Source: an uncultured Ruminococcus sp. | GTDB taxonomy: Bacteria; Bacillota; Clostridia; Oscillospirales; Ruminococcaceae | NCBI GenBank assembly: GCA_945868475.1 | Contig: CAMBLM010000004.1 | Span: 118,693 to 182,692 of the forward strand | Reading direction: 5' to 3' | Length of the DNA stretch: 64,000 nt | Part shown: one piece after another, positions 1-7,388 of the stretch | Layout of the letters: each line of letters opens with the position of its first letter | Position numbering within the stretch: position 1 is the stretch's first letter | The notes under the pieces: generated by a model | The model's input: the letters and a program-made list of their open reading frames with translations, nothing else | The model's database searches: none | What the model was told of the DNA's origin: nothing | Position numbers and translations under genes: made by a program

Positions 1-1367
1 TTTCTCGATGTGATGATAAGCACAACGACAACAACGATAAGAAGAATGAGAAGGATCGCTGCCGCAGCGATAAGCTGATTGAGCGTAAGACCGAAGAGGT
101 AAACGGGAGCTGTATCTGTTGCCGTATCAGTACCGAATTTCGGGAAGTTAGTGACCGTAACAACGTCCTGTGCAACGGTCGGATTTACACCGCCTGCGTT
201 CGCAACGAGGTTCACAAGGTCAAGTCTTTGCGCTTCGGAGATATAATCCGTGTAAACGACAGTCGAAATGGAAAGTCCGTCGATCGTGTAGCCTGCCTTT
301 TCGATCTGCTCTTTGTATGTATCGACAAGATAAGTGTTGGAAACGGAGTTTTCCGTCCAGGCACCCGTGCCGTTGGTATCACCCGTCGGATAGGTATCGT
401 CTGCGTTCGTTTCAACGCCTACAACACCGCCGTCAGCGGTAGTTCCGCCCGAGGCTTCGGAAGCGTCGCCATGCTGGAGAACGCCCGTGTTGCCGTTCCC
501 GTCAGCCGAATAGTCGGTGTTTTCGGAAACCTTTTTATCGAAGTTGAGCACCATATTTACCGCAACGGAAACTCCGTCATCGCCGTAAACAGGCATAAGA
601 AGCTCGAGTATCTTATTCTTTATCGAGTTTTCAAGGTTGGTCTTGAAAGCGAATTTTCTTGTTTCATCAGCGATAACGTCTATCTCGTTCTCGCCCTCGA
701 TCTGCGGTATGCCGTAGCCGTCAACGATGCTGATATTATCATCGGTAAGACCGACGCAGCCGTTTCGGACGGTGTTTCTGATGCCGACTATCTGCTTATC
801 CGTGAGCTTATAGTCGGGGGTGAGATATACCGTGACCGCAGCCGTCGGGTCTTGACGGAGCGAGGAGATGACCGTATTCTTCTGCTCGGGTATAGATATT
901 GTGACCGTAGCTTTCTGAACGCCCTCAAACGTGCCGACAATAGCACTCAGACGCTCTTCAAGAGCCATTCGCGCATATTCCCTCTCCTGCGATGAGGTGG
1001 TGAACATATCTATATTGTTTGTATAAAGATTGTAGTTGATAGTACTCTTCGGATAGCCTTTCATAGCCATTTCCATAGTAAGAACGTTTTCCGTTCCGAC
1101 AGGTACCATTATCGTGCCGCCGCTTTTAAGGGTAACATCATAGCCGAGGTCCTGTATCGCAGTGACGATCTCCGAAGCCTCGCTCGCTTCAAGTCCCTCA
1201 AAAAGGACGGTATAATCCTTTTTATTAAGGATTATAACAATTATCGCAGCGATAAGGACTATCGCAACGAGTATCGCTATGTACGCTATCTTGCGCTTTT
1301 TCTCCTGAGCTTCCCAGAACTGTTTGAACGAAGTCGTAAGCTTTGAAAGCTGTTCCTTCATATCCAT
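1..1367 (-). CDS. fliF: Flagellar MS-ring protein FliF (3' end outside window)
   Basis: FliF forms the membrane-supramembrane ring on which the flagellar basal body and export gate are built. About 455 N-terminal residues are visible. There is a short cytoplasmic start, a first membrane helix (about residues 28-46), ring-building modules including a stretch resembling a ring-building motif (ERLSAIVGTFEGVQKATVTI) and a Gly/Thr/Asp-rich insertion, then the start of a second membrane helix just before the window edge. The frame stays open to base 1, so the C-terminal FliG-binding tail is missing from the window, not from the gene. The ATG at 1367 is chosen over the next ATG (1361) because GGAAGG lies 11 bases upstream. 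It follows fliE by 37 bp in the usual flgB-flgC-fliE-fliF order. Confidence 0.95.
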   Translation of the reverse strand, partial: MDMKEQLSKLTTSFKQFWEAQEKKRKIAYIAILVAIVLIAAIIVIILNKKDYTVLFEGLEASEASEIVTAIQDLGYDVTLKSGGTIMVPVGTENVLTMEMAMKGYPKSTINYNLYTNNIDMFTTSSQEREYARMALEERLSAIVGTFEGVQKATVTISIPEQKNTVISSLRQDPTAAVTVYLTPDYKLTDKQIVGIRNTVRNGCVGLTDDNISIVDGYGIPQIEGENEIDVIADETRKFAFKTNLENSIKNKILELLMPVYGDDGVSVAVNMVLNFDKKVSENTDYSADGNGNTGVLQHGDASEASGGTTADGGVVGVETNADDTYPTGDTNGTGAWTENSVSNTYLVDTYKEQIEKAGYTIDGLSISTVVYTDYISEAQRLDLVNLVANAGGVNPTVAQDVVTVTNFPKFGTDTATDTAPVYLFGLTLNQLIAAAAILLILLIVVVVVLIITSR

Positions 1368-1404
1368 TTACGAATTTTCCTTCCCGAATTAAAGATAGAA
1401 TGGC

Positions 1405-1716
1405 TTACATCGAGATCTGGAGGACCTGATTGTAAGCGTCAACAGCGGCATTCTTTACCGCAACGAAGGTTTCGACAGCTATCGAAGCCTTTGTCATATT
1501 GTTATAAATAGTGTGGAGGTCATCAATCTCACCCTGCATAAGCTTTACAGCATCGATGTTGGTCTGCTGCTGTGTTTCCTGAACGTCGTTGAAAACTTCC
1601 TTGAAAACATCGGAAAACTGAGGTGAGCTTTCGGTAACTTCCTTGACCTGCTCGTTCTCATTGTCAAAAACTGACTGTACGGGTGAAATTGCACCCGATA
1701 TCGGAACTATAAACAT
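1405..1716 (-). CDS. fliE: Flagellar hook-basal body protein FliE
   Basis: FliE joins the MS ring to the proximal rod. At 103 aa it has the usual family length. The conserved C-terminal part is clear: a helix with LMQGEIDDLHTIYNNMTKASIAVETF followed by an end resembling the family's YNQVLQISM. The N-terminal half is low-complexity and Glu/Gln-rich, as is normal for rod proteins with disordered N-termini. It sits between flgC and fliF. The roughly 130 bp ahead of it hold a palindromic GGGACGGG...CCCGTCCC repeat, so the gene pair is not tightly spaced here although transcription is probably continuous. Confidence 0.93.
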   Translation of the reverse strand: MFIVPISGAISPVQSVFDNENEQVKEVTESSPQFSDVFKEVFNDVQETQQQTNIDAVKLMQGEIDDLHTIYNNMTKASIAVETFVAVKNAAVDAYNQVLQISM

Positions 1717-1772
1717 ATTTTTATCTGCCTTTCTTTATATAAAACACGAACCTTACAAATTCAAGGTAAATC

Positions 1773-1791
1773 GGGACGGGAAACCCGTCCC
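1773..1791. repeat. REP-like GC palindrome
   Basis: The sequence GGGACGGG-AAA-CCCGTCCC is a perfect hairpin between flgC and fliE, inside the operon. The same core recurs at 15931-15959 and, shortened, at 24390-24404. It may be an extragenic repeat acting as an mRNA hairpin. Confidence 0.7.
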
Positions 1792-1848
1792 CTACATTGG
1801 TATTATCTGCCTATATACAGACGTAAACCCGCCGAGGGGTTCTCCGCC

Positions 1849-2340
1849 TTATTTTCCGTTGAGGGACATTGCCTTTGTGAGCATAGCCTTTACCGCAGCA
1901 ATAGCGGAAGCGTTCGCCTCATAACAACGCTGCGCAGCGAGAAGATCCATCTGCTCCTTGCTGTTGTCAACGTTGGTCTGGTAAATGTATCCGTCCTCGT
2001 CCGCAAGCGGATTGTCGGGGTCGTAAACCGGAACGAACGGCGCATCGTCATCGAGGATCTGCGTTACCGTCACACCCGAGTATCTGTACTTGTTCTTGTG
2101 TGAAAGATAATATGTGCCGTGGGAATACTTAGGACCATCGTCCTCGGTGTTGAACTTGTCCAGTTCATCGCTGAAAGTTTTCTTTTCGGAAAAAACAACG
2201 AGCTGACGGCAGTAGGGGTCTTCACCGACCGCTGTGTTGTAAGTTCCCTGCTCGGCGATATTCTGCGAAATGATATCCATTCGGAGTCTTTGCGCCGAAA
2301 GTGCAGAGCCGCCTATATCGAGTGAATTCAAGAATGACAT
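1849..2340 (-). CDS. flgC: Flagellar proximal rod protein FlgC
   Basis: FlgC is one of the rod proteins linking MS ring and hook. It has 163 aa, and family members are about 130-165 aa. The N-terminal rod motif (FLNSLDIGGSALSAQRLRMD...SQNIAEQGTYNT) has the flagellar basal-body rod pattern. The C-terminal motif (NVDNSKEQMDLLAAQRCYEANASAIAAVKAM) is the conserved helix shared by FlgB, FlgC, FlgE and FlgG. The middle carries the expected variable insertion. The ATG at 2340 has AGGTACATAA upstream, giving a GGAGG-like site. It lies 25 bp after flgB. Confidence 0.95.
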   Translation of the reverse strand: MSFLNSLDIGGSALSAQRLRMDIISQNIAEQGTYNTAVGEDPYCRQLVVFSEKKTFSDELDKFNTEDDGPKYSHGTYYLSHKNKYRYSGVTVTQILDDDAPFVPVYDPDNPLADEDGYIYQTNVDNSKEQMDLLAAQRCYEANASAIAAVKAMLTKAMSLNGK

Positions 2341-2365
2341 TTATGTACCTCCAAAGCCGACGGCG

Positions 2366-2746
2366 TTACTTGGATATCGCCGTGCGTATCATCGAATAGT
2401 TGTTGTTCATCTGATCCATAAGCGCGCTGTACTGATACTGAACATCGGCAAGGTCGAGCTGCTCTTTTTCGATATCGACATTGTTGCCGTTAAGGAGCTG
2501 GTTTGTATTTGTTTCGTAAGTCGTTGCGACTTTGAGCGAAACATTGCCCTTTTCGTTATCGGTCGGCGTATGGTAGCTGCACTTGCACATCTCTTCTTTG
2601 AGTACAAGTCCGAAGTTTACTGTTTTTGCTTTATAATCGGGCGTGGAAACGTTTGCGATATTGTTTGAGATGACGCGCTGTTTATACCACGCTGCATCGA
2701 GCGTCTGCTCGGAAAGGGTCTGAAGCTTATTATCAAAAAGTCCCAC
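2366..2746 (-). CDS. flgB: Flagellar proximal rod protein FlgB
   Basis: FlgB is a rod protein and the first gene of the flagellar operon here. I start it at a GTG (2746), giving 126 aa, because a perfect AGGAGG lies 6 bases upstream and the protein then begins VGLFDNKLQTLSEQTLDAAW, matching FlgB N-termini. A longer reading to 2830 would add 28 residues unlike the family. The rod motif KQRVISNNIANVSTPDYKAK and the C-terminal helix EQLDLADVQYQYSALMDQMN are both present. Expression probably starts from the SigA-like promoter at 2835-2863. Confidence 0.94.
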   Translation of the reverse strand: MGLFDNKLQTLSEQTLDAAWYKQRVISNNIANVSTPDYKAKTVNFGLVLKEEMCKCSYHTPTDNEKGNVSLKVATTYETNTNQLLNGNNVDIEKEQLDLADVQYQYSALMDQMNNNYSMIRTAISK

Positions 2747-2834
2747 GATATACCTCCTGTGTTGGTCTGATTCGCTGACTGTTCTTTCAAAATGGTAGAC
2801 TACCCCCTTTAAAAGGGTATAGTATTCCATTAAC

Positions 2835-2863
2835 AGTATATACCTTTTTCATAAAAATTACAA
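2835..2863 (-). promoter_or_regulatory. Probable SigA promoter of the flagellar operon
   Basis: On the minus strand TTGTAA and TATACT are separated by 17 bp, about 90 bp before the flgB GTG. A small hairpin (ACCCTTTTAAAGGGGGT) lies in the leader. No SigD-like (TAAA-15-GCCGATAA) promoter was seen. The rest of 2747-3107 holds only AT-rich sequence and a MITE end. Confidence 0.55.
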
Positions 2864-3016
2864 GAGATATCGCAAAATTTATATCCACAGCGGTAACAAT
2901 TTTTTATTATAAAATCTATGGATTTTTCCCAAATGTAACAAATTGCACCCCTCTGACTGTTTAATTATGTCATTTTCTGAGAAATTTTTTGTATATTTTT
3001 AACAACAACGTGGTAA

Positions 3017-3052
3017 TACTAAACACCAATAAAACTATAGACACAAAATTCG
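3017..3052. repeat. Truncated MITE end (TACTAAACACC family)
   Basis: One terminal half of the MITE family described at 10385 starts here after a TAA flank. It reads TACTAAACACCAATAAAACT and then TATAGACA, and then diverges. No matching right end follows before the comFB-like gene, so the copy is truncated. Confidence 0.7.
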
Positions 3053-3107
3053 GTAAGATCACGGGTAAAAAGAAAAAGCATACACAATATTTGCGCATGC
3101 TTTGTAT

Positions 3108-3554
3108 TTATATATGTTTCGGGAGCGCACGCCGTGCAATGGCAAGCTTCACCATTTCATTAGTAACGCTGCGAGTGTATTTTTTCTTCATTTCGTCCGC
3201 TTTTTTCTTATCCTGCGGCGTTCTGACCTTGCAGGAAAGATACGGGACAGCATCGAGAGCATCCGCCATTGCCTCGGCGAAGCATCGGTCGCAGGTACAG
3301 CAGTTGAATCTCTTCAATGCCACAGGCAAAAGTTCGGTTATAAGCTCGGAGCTGACGCAAATTTCGGTAGCTTCGCTCTGTTTTGGCTTAGGCTCTGCTT
3401 TTTCGGCGGCTTTCTGCGTATTCGTGTGCATTTCTATGACAGACTGCTTGAACTCGTTGTCGATTATCGGATTGGTCGCAGTACTTTTTCCCGTTAAAAG
3501 CTTCATAACAGCATCAGTCTTGTGCGTGACCTTTGCTGCGGTGCTGCCTGCCAT
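3108..3554 (-). CDS. ComFB-family protein (late competence development type)
   Basis: 148 aa. The C-terminal half (about residues 65-115) reads VSSELITELLPVALKRFNCC followed by CDRCFAEAMADALDAVPYL. That resembles the ComFB domain, a small alpha-helical domain with a Cys-x2-Cys pair first named in Bacillus competence operons and often found beside motility or chemotaxis genes. The N-terminal 60 residues are polar and Lys/Glu-rich, probably disordered. It follows parA by 12 bp and is likely co-transcribed with PilZ and ParA. Its exact role is unknown. The placement next to flagellar genes suggests a link to surface behaviour or motility rather than DNA uptake. Confidence 0.7.
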   Translation of the reverse strand: MAGSTAAKVTHKTDAVMKLLTGKSTATNPIIDNEFKQSVIEMHTNTQKAAEKAEPKPKQSEATEICVSSELITELLPVALKRFNCCTCDRCFAEAMADALDAVPYLSCKVRTPQDKKKADEMKKKYTRSVTNEMVKLAIARRALPKHI

Positions 3555-3566
3555 ACAAATTCCTCC

Positions 3567-4343
3567 TTATCTTCTCTTTTTATGCTCGGCTATCTCGGGG
3601 TAAAGCGATTCACACACCTTAACATAGTCCCTCGCGGCACGGCAGTTCGGAGAATATGTCGTTATGACCTCCTGATGCGCAGGAGCTTCGGCGACCGCAA
3701 CGGAAACGGATATCTTCGTATCGAGTACGACCGTTCCGAGCTGTTCGGCAACGATCCCGACCATTTCCGCAACTTCACTCGCAAGCTGCTGGTTCCTGAC
3801 ATATTTCGTAAGGAGTATGCCCCTTATATTGAGCTTTTTATTATAGTATTTCTTGACGGCGAGGATAGTTTCGCGGAGCTGTGCAATACCCTGCAGCGAA
3901 AGTATCTCGGGCGTCATCGGGATTATAAGATCGTCCGCCGCTGTGTAAGCATTTATCGTAAGCACCGACAGCGCAGGCGGCGTGTCGATGATAATATAGT
4001 CATATTCATCGCGGACAGTTTTGAGTATCTCCCTCAGAATAAATTCGCGGTGTTCGGCAGGAAGCTCCAGTTCGCTTCCCGAAAGAAGTATATTCGATGT
4101 TATAACATCGCAGATGTGCGTAGTTTTTATCGCATCGCGGATATTGCACGCGCCCGTCATCACATCATGGATAGTGTATCCCCTGTCCTCTGTTCCGAGC
4201 GAGAACGAAAGGTTGCCCTGCGGATCCATATCTATCGCGAGAACAGTTTTTCCCCTGCTTCGGAAAATTCCCGCAAAAGCGGCGCAGGTCGTGGTCTTGC
4301 CGACTCCGCCTTTCTGATTTGTTACAACAATAATTTTTGCCAT
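3567..4343 (-). CDS. ParA/Soj-family ATPase
   Basis: A 258-aa deviant-Walker ATPase. The N-terminus carries KGGVGKTTTCAAF (deviant Walker A with both lysines), the A' motif is DMDPQGNLSFSLG, and Walker B is YIIIDTPPALS. The length fits Soj/ParA proteins. No parB/spo0J or replication gene is adjacent, so it is unlikely to be the main chromosome-segregation ParA. Between a PilZ protein and a ComFB protein, next to flagellar genes, it more probably positions a polar or membrane complex, as MinD/FlhG or ParC types do. The start codon lies 3 bp after the PilZ stop, which suggests translational coupling. Confidence 0.85.
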   Translation of the reverse strand: MAKIIVVTNQKGGVGKTTTCAAFAGIFRSRGKTVLAIDMDPQGNLSFSLGTEDRGYTIHDVMTGACNIRDAIKTTHICDVITSNILLSGSELELPAEHREFILREILKTVRDEYDYIIIDTPPALSVLTINAYTAADDLIIPMTPEILSLQGIAQLRETILAVKKYYNKKLNIRGILLTKYVRNQQLASEVAEMVGIVAEQLGTVVLDTKISVSVAVAEAPAHQEVITTYSPNCRAARDYVKVCESLYPEIAEHKKRR

Positions 4344-4346
4344 AGA

Positions 4347-5009
4347 TCAAAAATCCTTATTCTGACGCTGTTTAAGCTTTTCTCTTTCCGCTATCTGACA
4401 TTCAAAAATGAAGCGAGCCAGGCGTTCCTCCTGCGATTGGGTGATGTTGAGGAAATGACAGCCGTAGCCGTCAACAACGTCCGTTCCCATAACTGTCTGA
4501 GCGCGAAGCACCTCTGTCAGAAGCTCCATATCTCCGCCGAAAAGTTCAAGCATAAGCTGATCTCCCGGTTCGAAGTCGAAGTTCGTTTTCATATAAACGC
4601 CGCCGAGGTTGATGTTGCAGACGTGGATATTCAGCGGCTTGTCGAAGTTTATAAGCTCCTCATTGCGGATATAGAAAGGCGATGTAGTTTCAAACTCAGT
4701 GTTTATCTTAAACGAAGCGCGTCTTTCCTCGAGCGCGATGCCATCGCCAACGTGGAAATTCATCTGATACTCGGTGGAAAGATCCACCGAGGTCTTGTAT
4801 TTCATTCTCAGACCGTTTATATATTCAAAAACAGCGGTTATGTATTCATCTTTTGGGATAAGAGGAAGCCCCGTACCCTTTATCATAACGAGATCGCGAT
4901 CCTTGATGCGGAAGAAGTCTTTCGGGAAAAATACCGACTTGGTTGCCAGCAGCATTCTGTCCTGACTGTCATAGATAACAACTCTGCCGATCTTATCCTT
5001 TTTTATCAT
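4347..5009 (-). CDS. PilZ-domain (c-di-GMP binding) flagellar-brake-like protein
   Basis: 220 aa. An N-terminal beta-rich YcgR-N-like region (about residues 1-90) precedes a PilZ domain. The arginine motif is ERRASFKI and the second motif is NINLGGVYM, a variant of (D/N)xSxxG. In the family these residues bind cyclic di-GMP, and YcgR/DgrA proteins slow flagellar rotation when loaded. Here the domain pair and the location upstream of flagellar genes point the same way. The ATG at 5009 follows GGGGGGAGAATT. It is the first gene of a likely PilZ-ParA-ComFB transcript. Confidence 0.75.
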   Translation of the reverse strand: MIKKDKIGRVVIYDSQDRMLLATKSVFFPKDFFRIKDRDLVMIKGTGLPLIPKDEYITAVFEYINGLRMKYKTSVDLSTEYQMNFHVGDGIALEERRASFKINTEFETTSPFYIRNEELINFDKPLNIHVCNINLGGVYMKTNFDFEPGDQLMLELFGGDMELLTEVLRAQTVMGTDVVDGYGCHFLNITQSQEERLARFIFECQIAEREKLKQRQNKDF

Positions 5010-5270
5010 AATTCTCCCCCCATTGTCCTTTGACCCGACTGAATGATATATCCGTAAACGTTTAAAAATTAGTATAAAGATACATTCTTATTTTATCAAA
5101 AAACGCTCGGTTTTGCAACTGTTTTTTTTAACGTTGTAGAAATCAACACATTTCGACATATCTTTTTGTTGATTTGCAACAATTATTTAATGTGTGATCC
5201 GTGATGCGTAATTTTTAAATTCGGAATTATTTTGATGCTGAAATACTGTACAAAACCTGTCCGATAATTC
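5010..5270. other. Divergent intergenic region
   Basis: AT-rich spacer between the PilZ gene and the sugar kinase. It holds a short TTTAAAAATTAGTATAAAG stretch reminiscent of a decayed MITE end (5060-5080) and a copy of the GATGCGTAATTTTT short repeat near 5200. No ORF or RNA was recognised. Confidence 0.4.
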
Positions 5271-5299
5271 TTGACTGACCCGTGGCTTTTGTGTATAAT
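5271..5299 (+). promoter_or_regulatory. SigA promoter of the PfkB kinase
   Basis: TTGACT and TATAAT with an exact 17-bp spacer, 55 bp before the kinase ATG. The leader is short and shows no riboswitch-like fold. Confidence 0.75.
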
Positions 5300-5353
5300 T
5301 AAATAAAAAGAAATTATTGCCTATCGACAGATTGAATTTTATGAGGTTTTAAA

Positions 5354-6157
5354 ATGAAAAGGATCAAGCTGACTGCACTTCCTTGTTTATGTGCAGATGT
5401 TTTTTACGGTACCGACACGATCAGACCCGGAGGTGAAGCATTGAATTTTGCCGCTCATGCCTCACGGTTCGGGGATATAGATGTTACACTTCTCGGTGTT
5501 GTCGGAAAAGATAAATATGCGGAAGCGATAATGGAAGCAATATCAAAGCTCGATATCGATAAAAGTCATATTCGCATCGATGAAAGATATCCGACTGCAA
5601 ATAATATGACTTATCTTACAGTATCGGGCGACAGGTATTACAAAGATGATTCGTGGAACGGGAAAATTCTCGATAACCTCGTGCTGAATGATACAGAGAT
5701 CAAAGTCCTGTCAGCCTCCGATGTAGTTTTTGTTCATTTCTGGGCTTCGTGTTTTTCGCAGGTGATCGAACTGAAAAAAACACTCGGCTTTAAGCTTGCG
5801 GTGGATTTTGATGTATACAGAGATTTTTCGGATATGGAACGATATGCTCCGTACGTCGATTTCTTTATGATAAGCGGCTCGGAGGAACTCCTGCCGAGAT
5901 TCAGAGAATTATCGGATAAATACCACTGTCTGTTCAATATGTCACTTGCAGAACATGGAAGCGTTACATACTTTAACGGACAGGAATTCAGAGTGCAGGC
6001 TGTAAAAGTTGAAAACATAATTGACACGACAGGGTGCGGCGACAGCTATCATGCCGGATTTGTCTGCTCGTATATGCTCGGAAATGATATTGAAAAGGCA
6101 ATGAATGTCGGCTCGGAAATCGCAGCGGAAACCTTAAAGCATTATGGCGGCTTCTGA
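5354..6157 (+). CDS. PfkB-family carbohydrate kinase (fructosamine-kinase-like)
   Basis: 267 aa ribokinase-superfamily sugar kinase. The N-terminal signature is GGEALNFAAHASRFG, and the C-terminal ATP-binding/catalytic signature is DTTGCGDSYHAGF, with the catalytic Asp in GCGD. The short length and the N-terminal pattern resemble FrlD (fructoselysine 6-kinase), where the substrate would be an Amadori compound, but no frlB-type deglycase or transporter gene is next to it. The substrate therefore stays open. It is preceded by its own promoter and appears monocistronic. Confidence 0.8.
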   Translation: MKRIKLTALPCLCADVFYGTDTIRPGGEALNFAAHASRFGDIDVTLLGVVGKDKYAEAIMEAISKLDIDKSHIRIDERYPTANNMTYLTVSGDRYYKDDSWNGKILDNLVLNDTEIKVLSASDVVFVHFWASCFSQVIELKKTLGFKLAVDFDVYRDFSDMERYAPYVDFFMISGSEELLPRFRELSDKYHCLFNMSLAEHGSVTYFNGQEFRVQAVKVENIIDTTGCGDSYHAGFVCSYMLGNDIEKAMNVGSEIAAETLKHYGGF

Positions 6158-6355
6158 ATAAGCAGAACCGCAGCCCCGGCTTTATCATACCCAATTCAAT
6201 AATTACACATTAACCAAAACCGGATAAGATCACTGACATATCTCTGAACCCCCTCACCGCAAAGTATTATTTTGTCTCGGTTTTCAGAGAATCCCATAAT
6301 TGTAAAATAAGAAAATATGACTGCCCGACAAATCGGAAGTTGTGGAGGTGTAATT

Positions 6356-6556
6356 ATGTATATCTGCAATGATGACGTGTGTGACCCATGCTGTGATTTT
6401 TGTTGGTATTGTATTCATGGAAAAAACGGCGAGCCAATCAAGTGTGTAGAAATGAAGCCTGATTTTGAAGATGGTACCGGATATTGTGATGATTTTAAAT
6501 GCAGATTACATGAACCAAAGCCACTTGATAGCAGAATAAACACAATAGAGCGATAG
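6356..6556 (+). CDS. Small Cys-rich protein of unknown function
   Basis: 66 aa when started at the ATG at 6356, which has GGAGGTG 6 bases upstream; an in-frame start at 6317 has no site. The N-terminal half contains CNDDVCDPCCDFCWYCIHG, and two more cysteines follow (IKCVEM, GYCDDFKC). These pairs suggest a zinc-binding or redox miniprotein. No family is recognised, and it is not obviously linked to its neighbours. Confidence 0.65.
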   Translation: MYICNDDVCDPCCDFCWYCIHGKNGEPIKCVEMKPDFEDGTGYCDDFKCRLHEPKPLDSRINTIER

Positions 6557-6584
6557 ATTCCAACTTATCGGACAGATAAAACGC

Positions 6585-6634
6585 AGTACCCAATTCCAAT
6601 AATTACGCATTAAGCATTAAGCATTACGCATTAA
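6585..6634. repeat. Short AATTACGCATTA repeat cluster
   Basis: Tandem variants of AATTACGCATT / AAGCATTACGCATT. Related strings occur at 10163-10197, 10845-10862 and 24257-24290, always in intergenic DNA. They look like a dispersed extragenic repeat with no visible coding content. Confidence 0.6.
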
Positions 6635-6651
6635 AAAAAGGGGGCGAAGGC

Positions 6652-7374
6652 TTGAAAAAAACATTTCATATAAACGAAAAGCGGCTTGCCTCCGTGTTTG
6701 ACCGCAGGCTTTTTCTTGCGAACATACCCCCGATGAGCCTTATGGCAGCTCTGCTCGTTATCGTTATCATATCCGTGACGGCGGATATGAATATACCGAG
6801 CGTAATATACAAGTCGATTTTTTACGGAACGTATTTTTGCATAGCCTACAGCCTTATTGTATGCATCATCACGGGAATTTTTGCCGATATCTCGATAAAA
6901 GCGCACAAAGAACATACTTCGATAGAAATTTCCGACTCGCTTCTCATCGTATCCGAGCTTTATCAGACCGTTCGGTGCGAGGGAAAGCTCCGCCACTACA
7001 AAAAGCTGTGGATAATCGACCTTAACGATGTTGAGGACGTTGAGTATGTGAAGAACTACATAATCATTCACGGCAAAGCGCGGTATTTTTGTCAGGATGC
7101 GGAGTGGCTCGGCTTCGAGCGGACGGAAAACGGAGTCAATTTTGACAACTGGTGGTACGATTCCAACGGCGGAAAGACCGTTGACACCATCGAAATACAC
7201 GATTTTTACACGGACGGCGAACGCATCGCACAGCGAATTCTTTTCTGCCGTGACAAGATAGCCGAGCGCACACGCCGCCGTGAGGAATACCGCAAACGAA
7301 TGCTTGAAATTGCCAAAAACACAAAACACAAGCGCGGCATTTCGGAAAAATACAAGCCGCCATACAAAAGATAA
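6652..7374 (+). CDS. Membrane protein of unknown function
   Basis: 240 aa, starting at TTG (6652) with GGGGGCG upstream. There are two hydrophobic helices at about residues 26-45 (PMSLMAALLVIVIISVTAD) and 52-78, then a roughly 150-residue soluble domain. That domain could be a PH-like/YcxB-type beta domain, given the alternation in SLLIVSELYQTVRCEG and KLWIIDLNDVEDVEYVKNY, followed by a basic C-terminal helix. It lies 14 bp before sbcC and is probably co-transcribed. I cannot assign a family with confidence. Confidence 0.65.
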   Translation: MKKTFHINEKRLASVFDRRLFLANIPPMSLMAALLVIVIISVTADMNIPSVIYKSIFYGTYFCIAYSLIVCIITGIFADISIKAHKEHTSIEISDSLLIVSELYQTVRCEGKLRHYKKLWIIDLNDVEDVEYVKNYIIIHGKARYFCQDAEWLGFERTENGVNFDNWWYDSNGGKTVDTIEIHDFYTDGERIAQRILFCRDKIAERTRRREEYRKRMLEIAKNTKHKRGISEKYKPPYKR

Positions 7375-7388
7375 AACGAGGACGAATT

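Noticed and set aside
228..995. 255-codon plus-strand frame
   Set aside because: It lies antisense to the clear FliF coding sequence and has no recognisable protein features.
3522..5033. 503-codon plus-strand frame over ParA and PilZ
   Set aside because: It is antisense to two well-supported genes, with composition typical of shadow frames.
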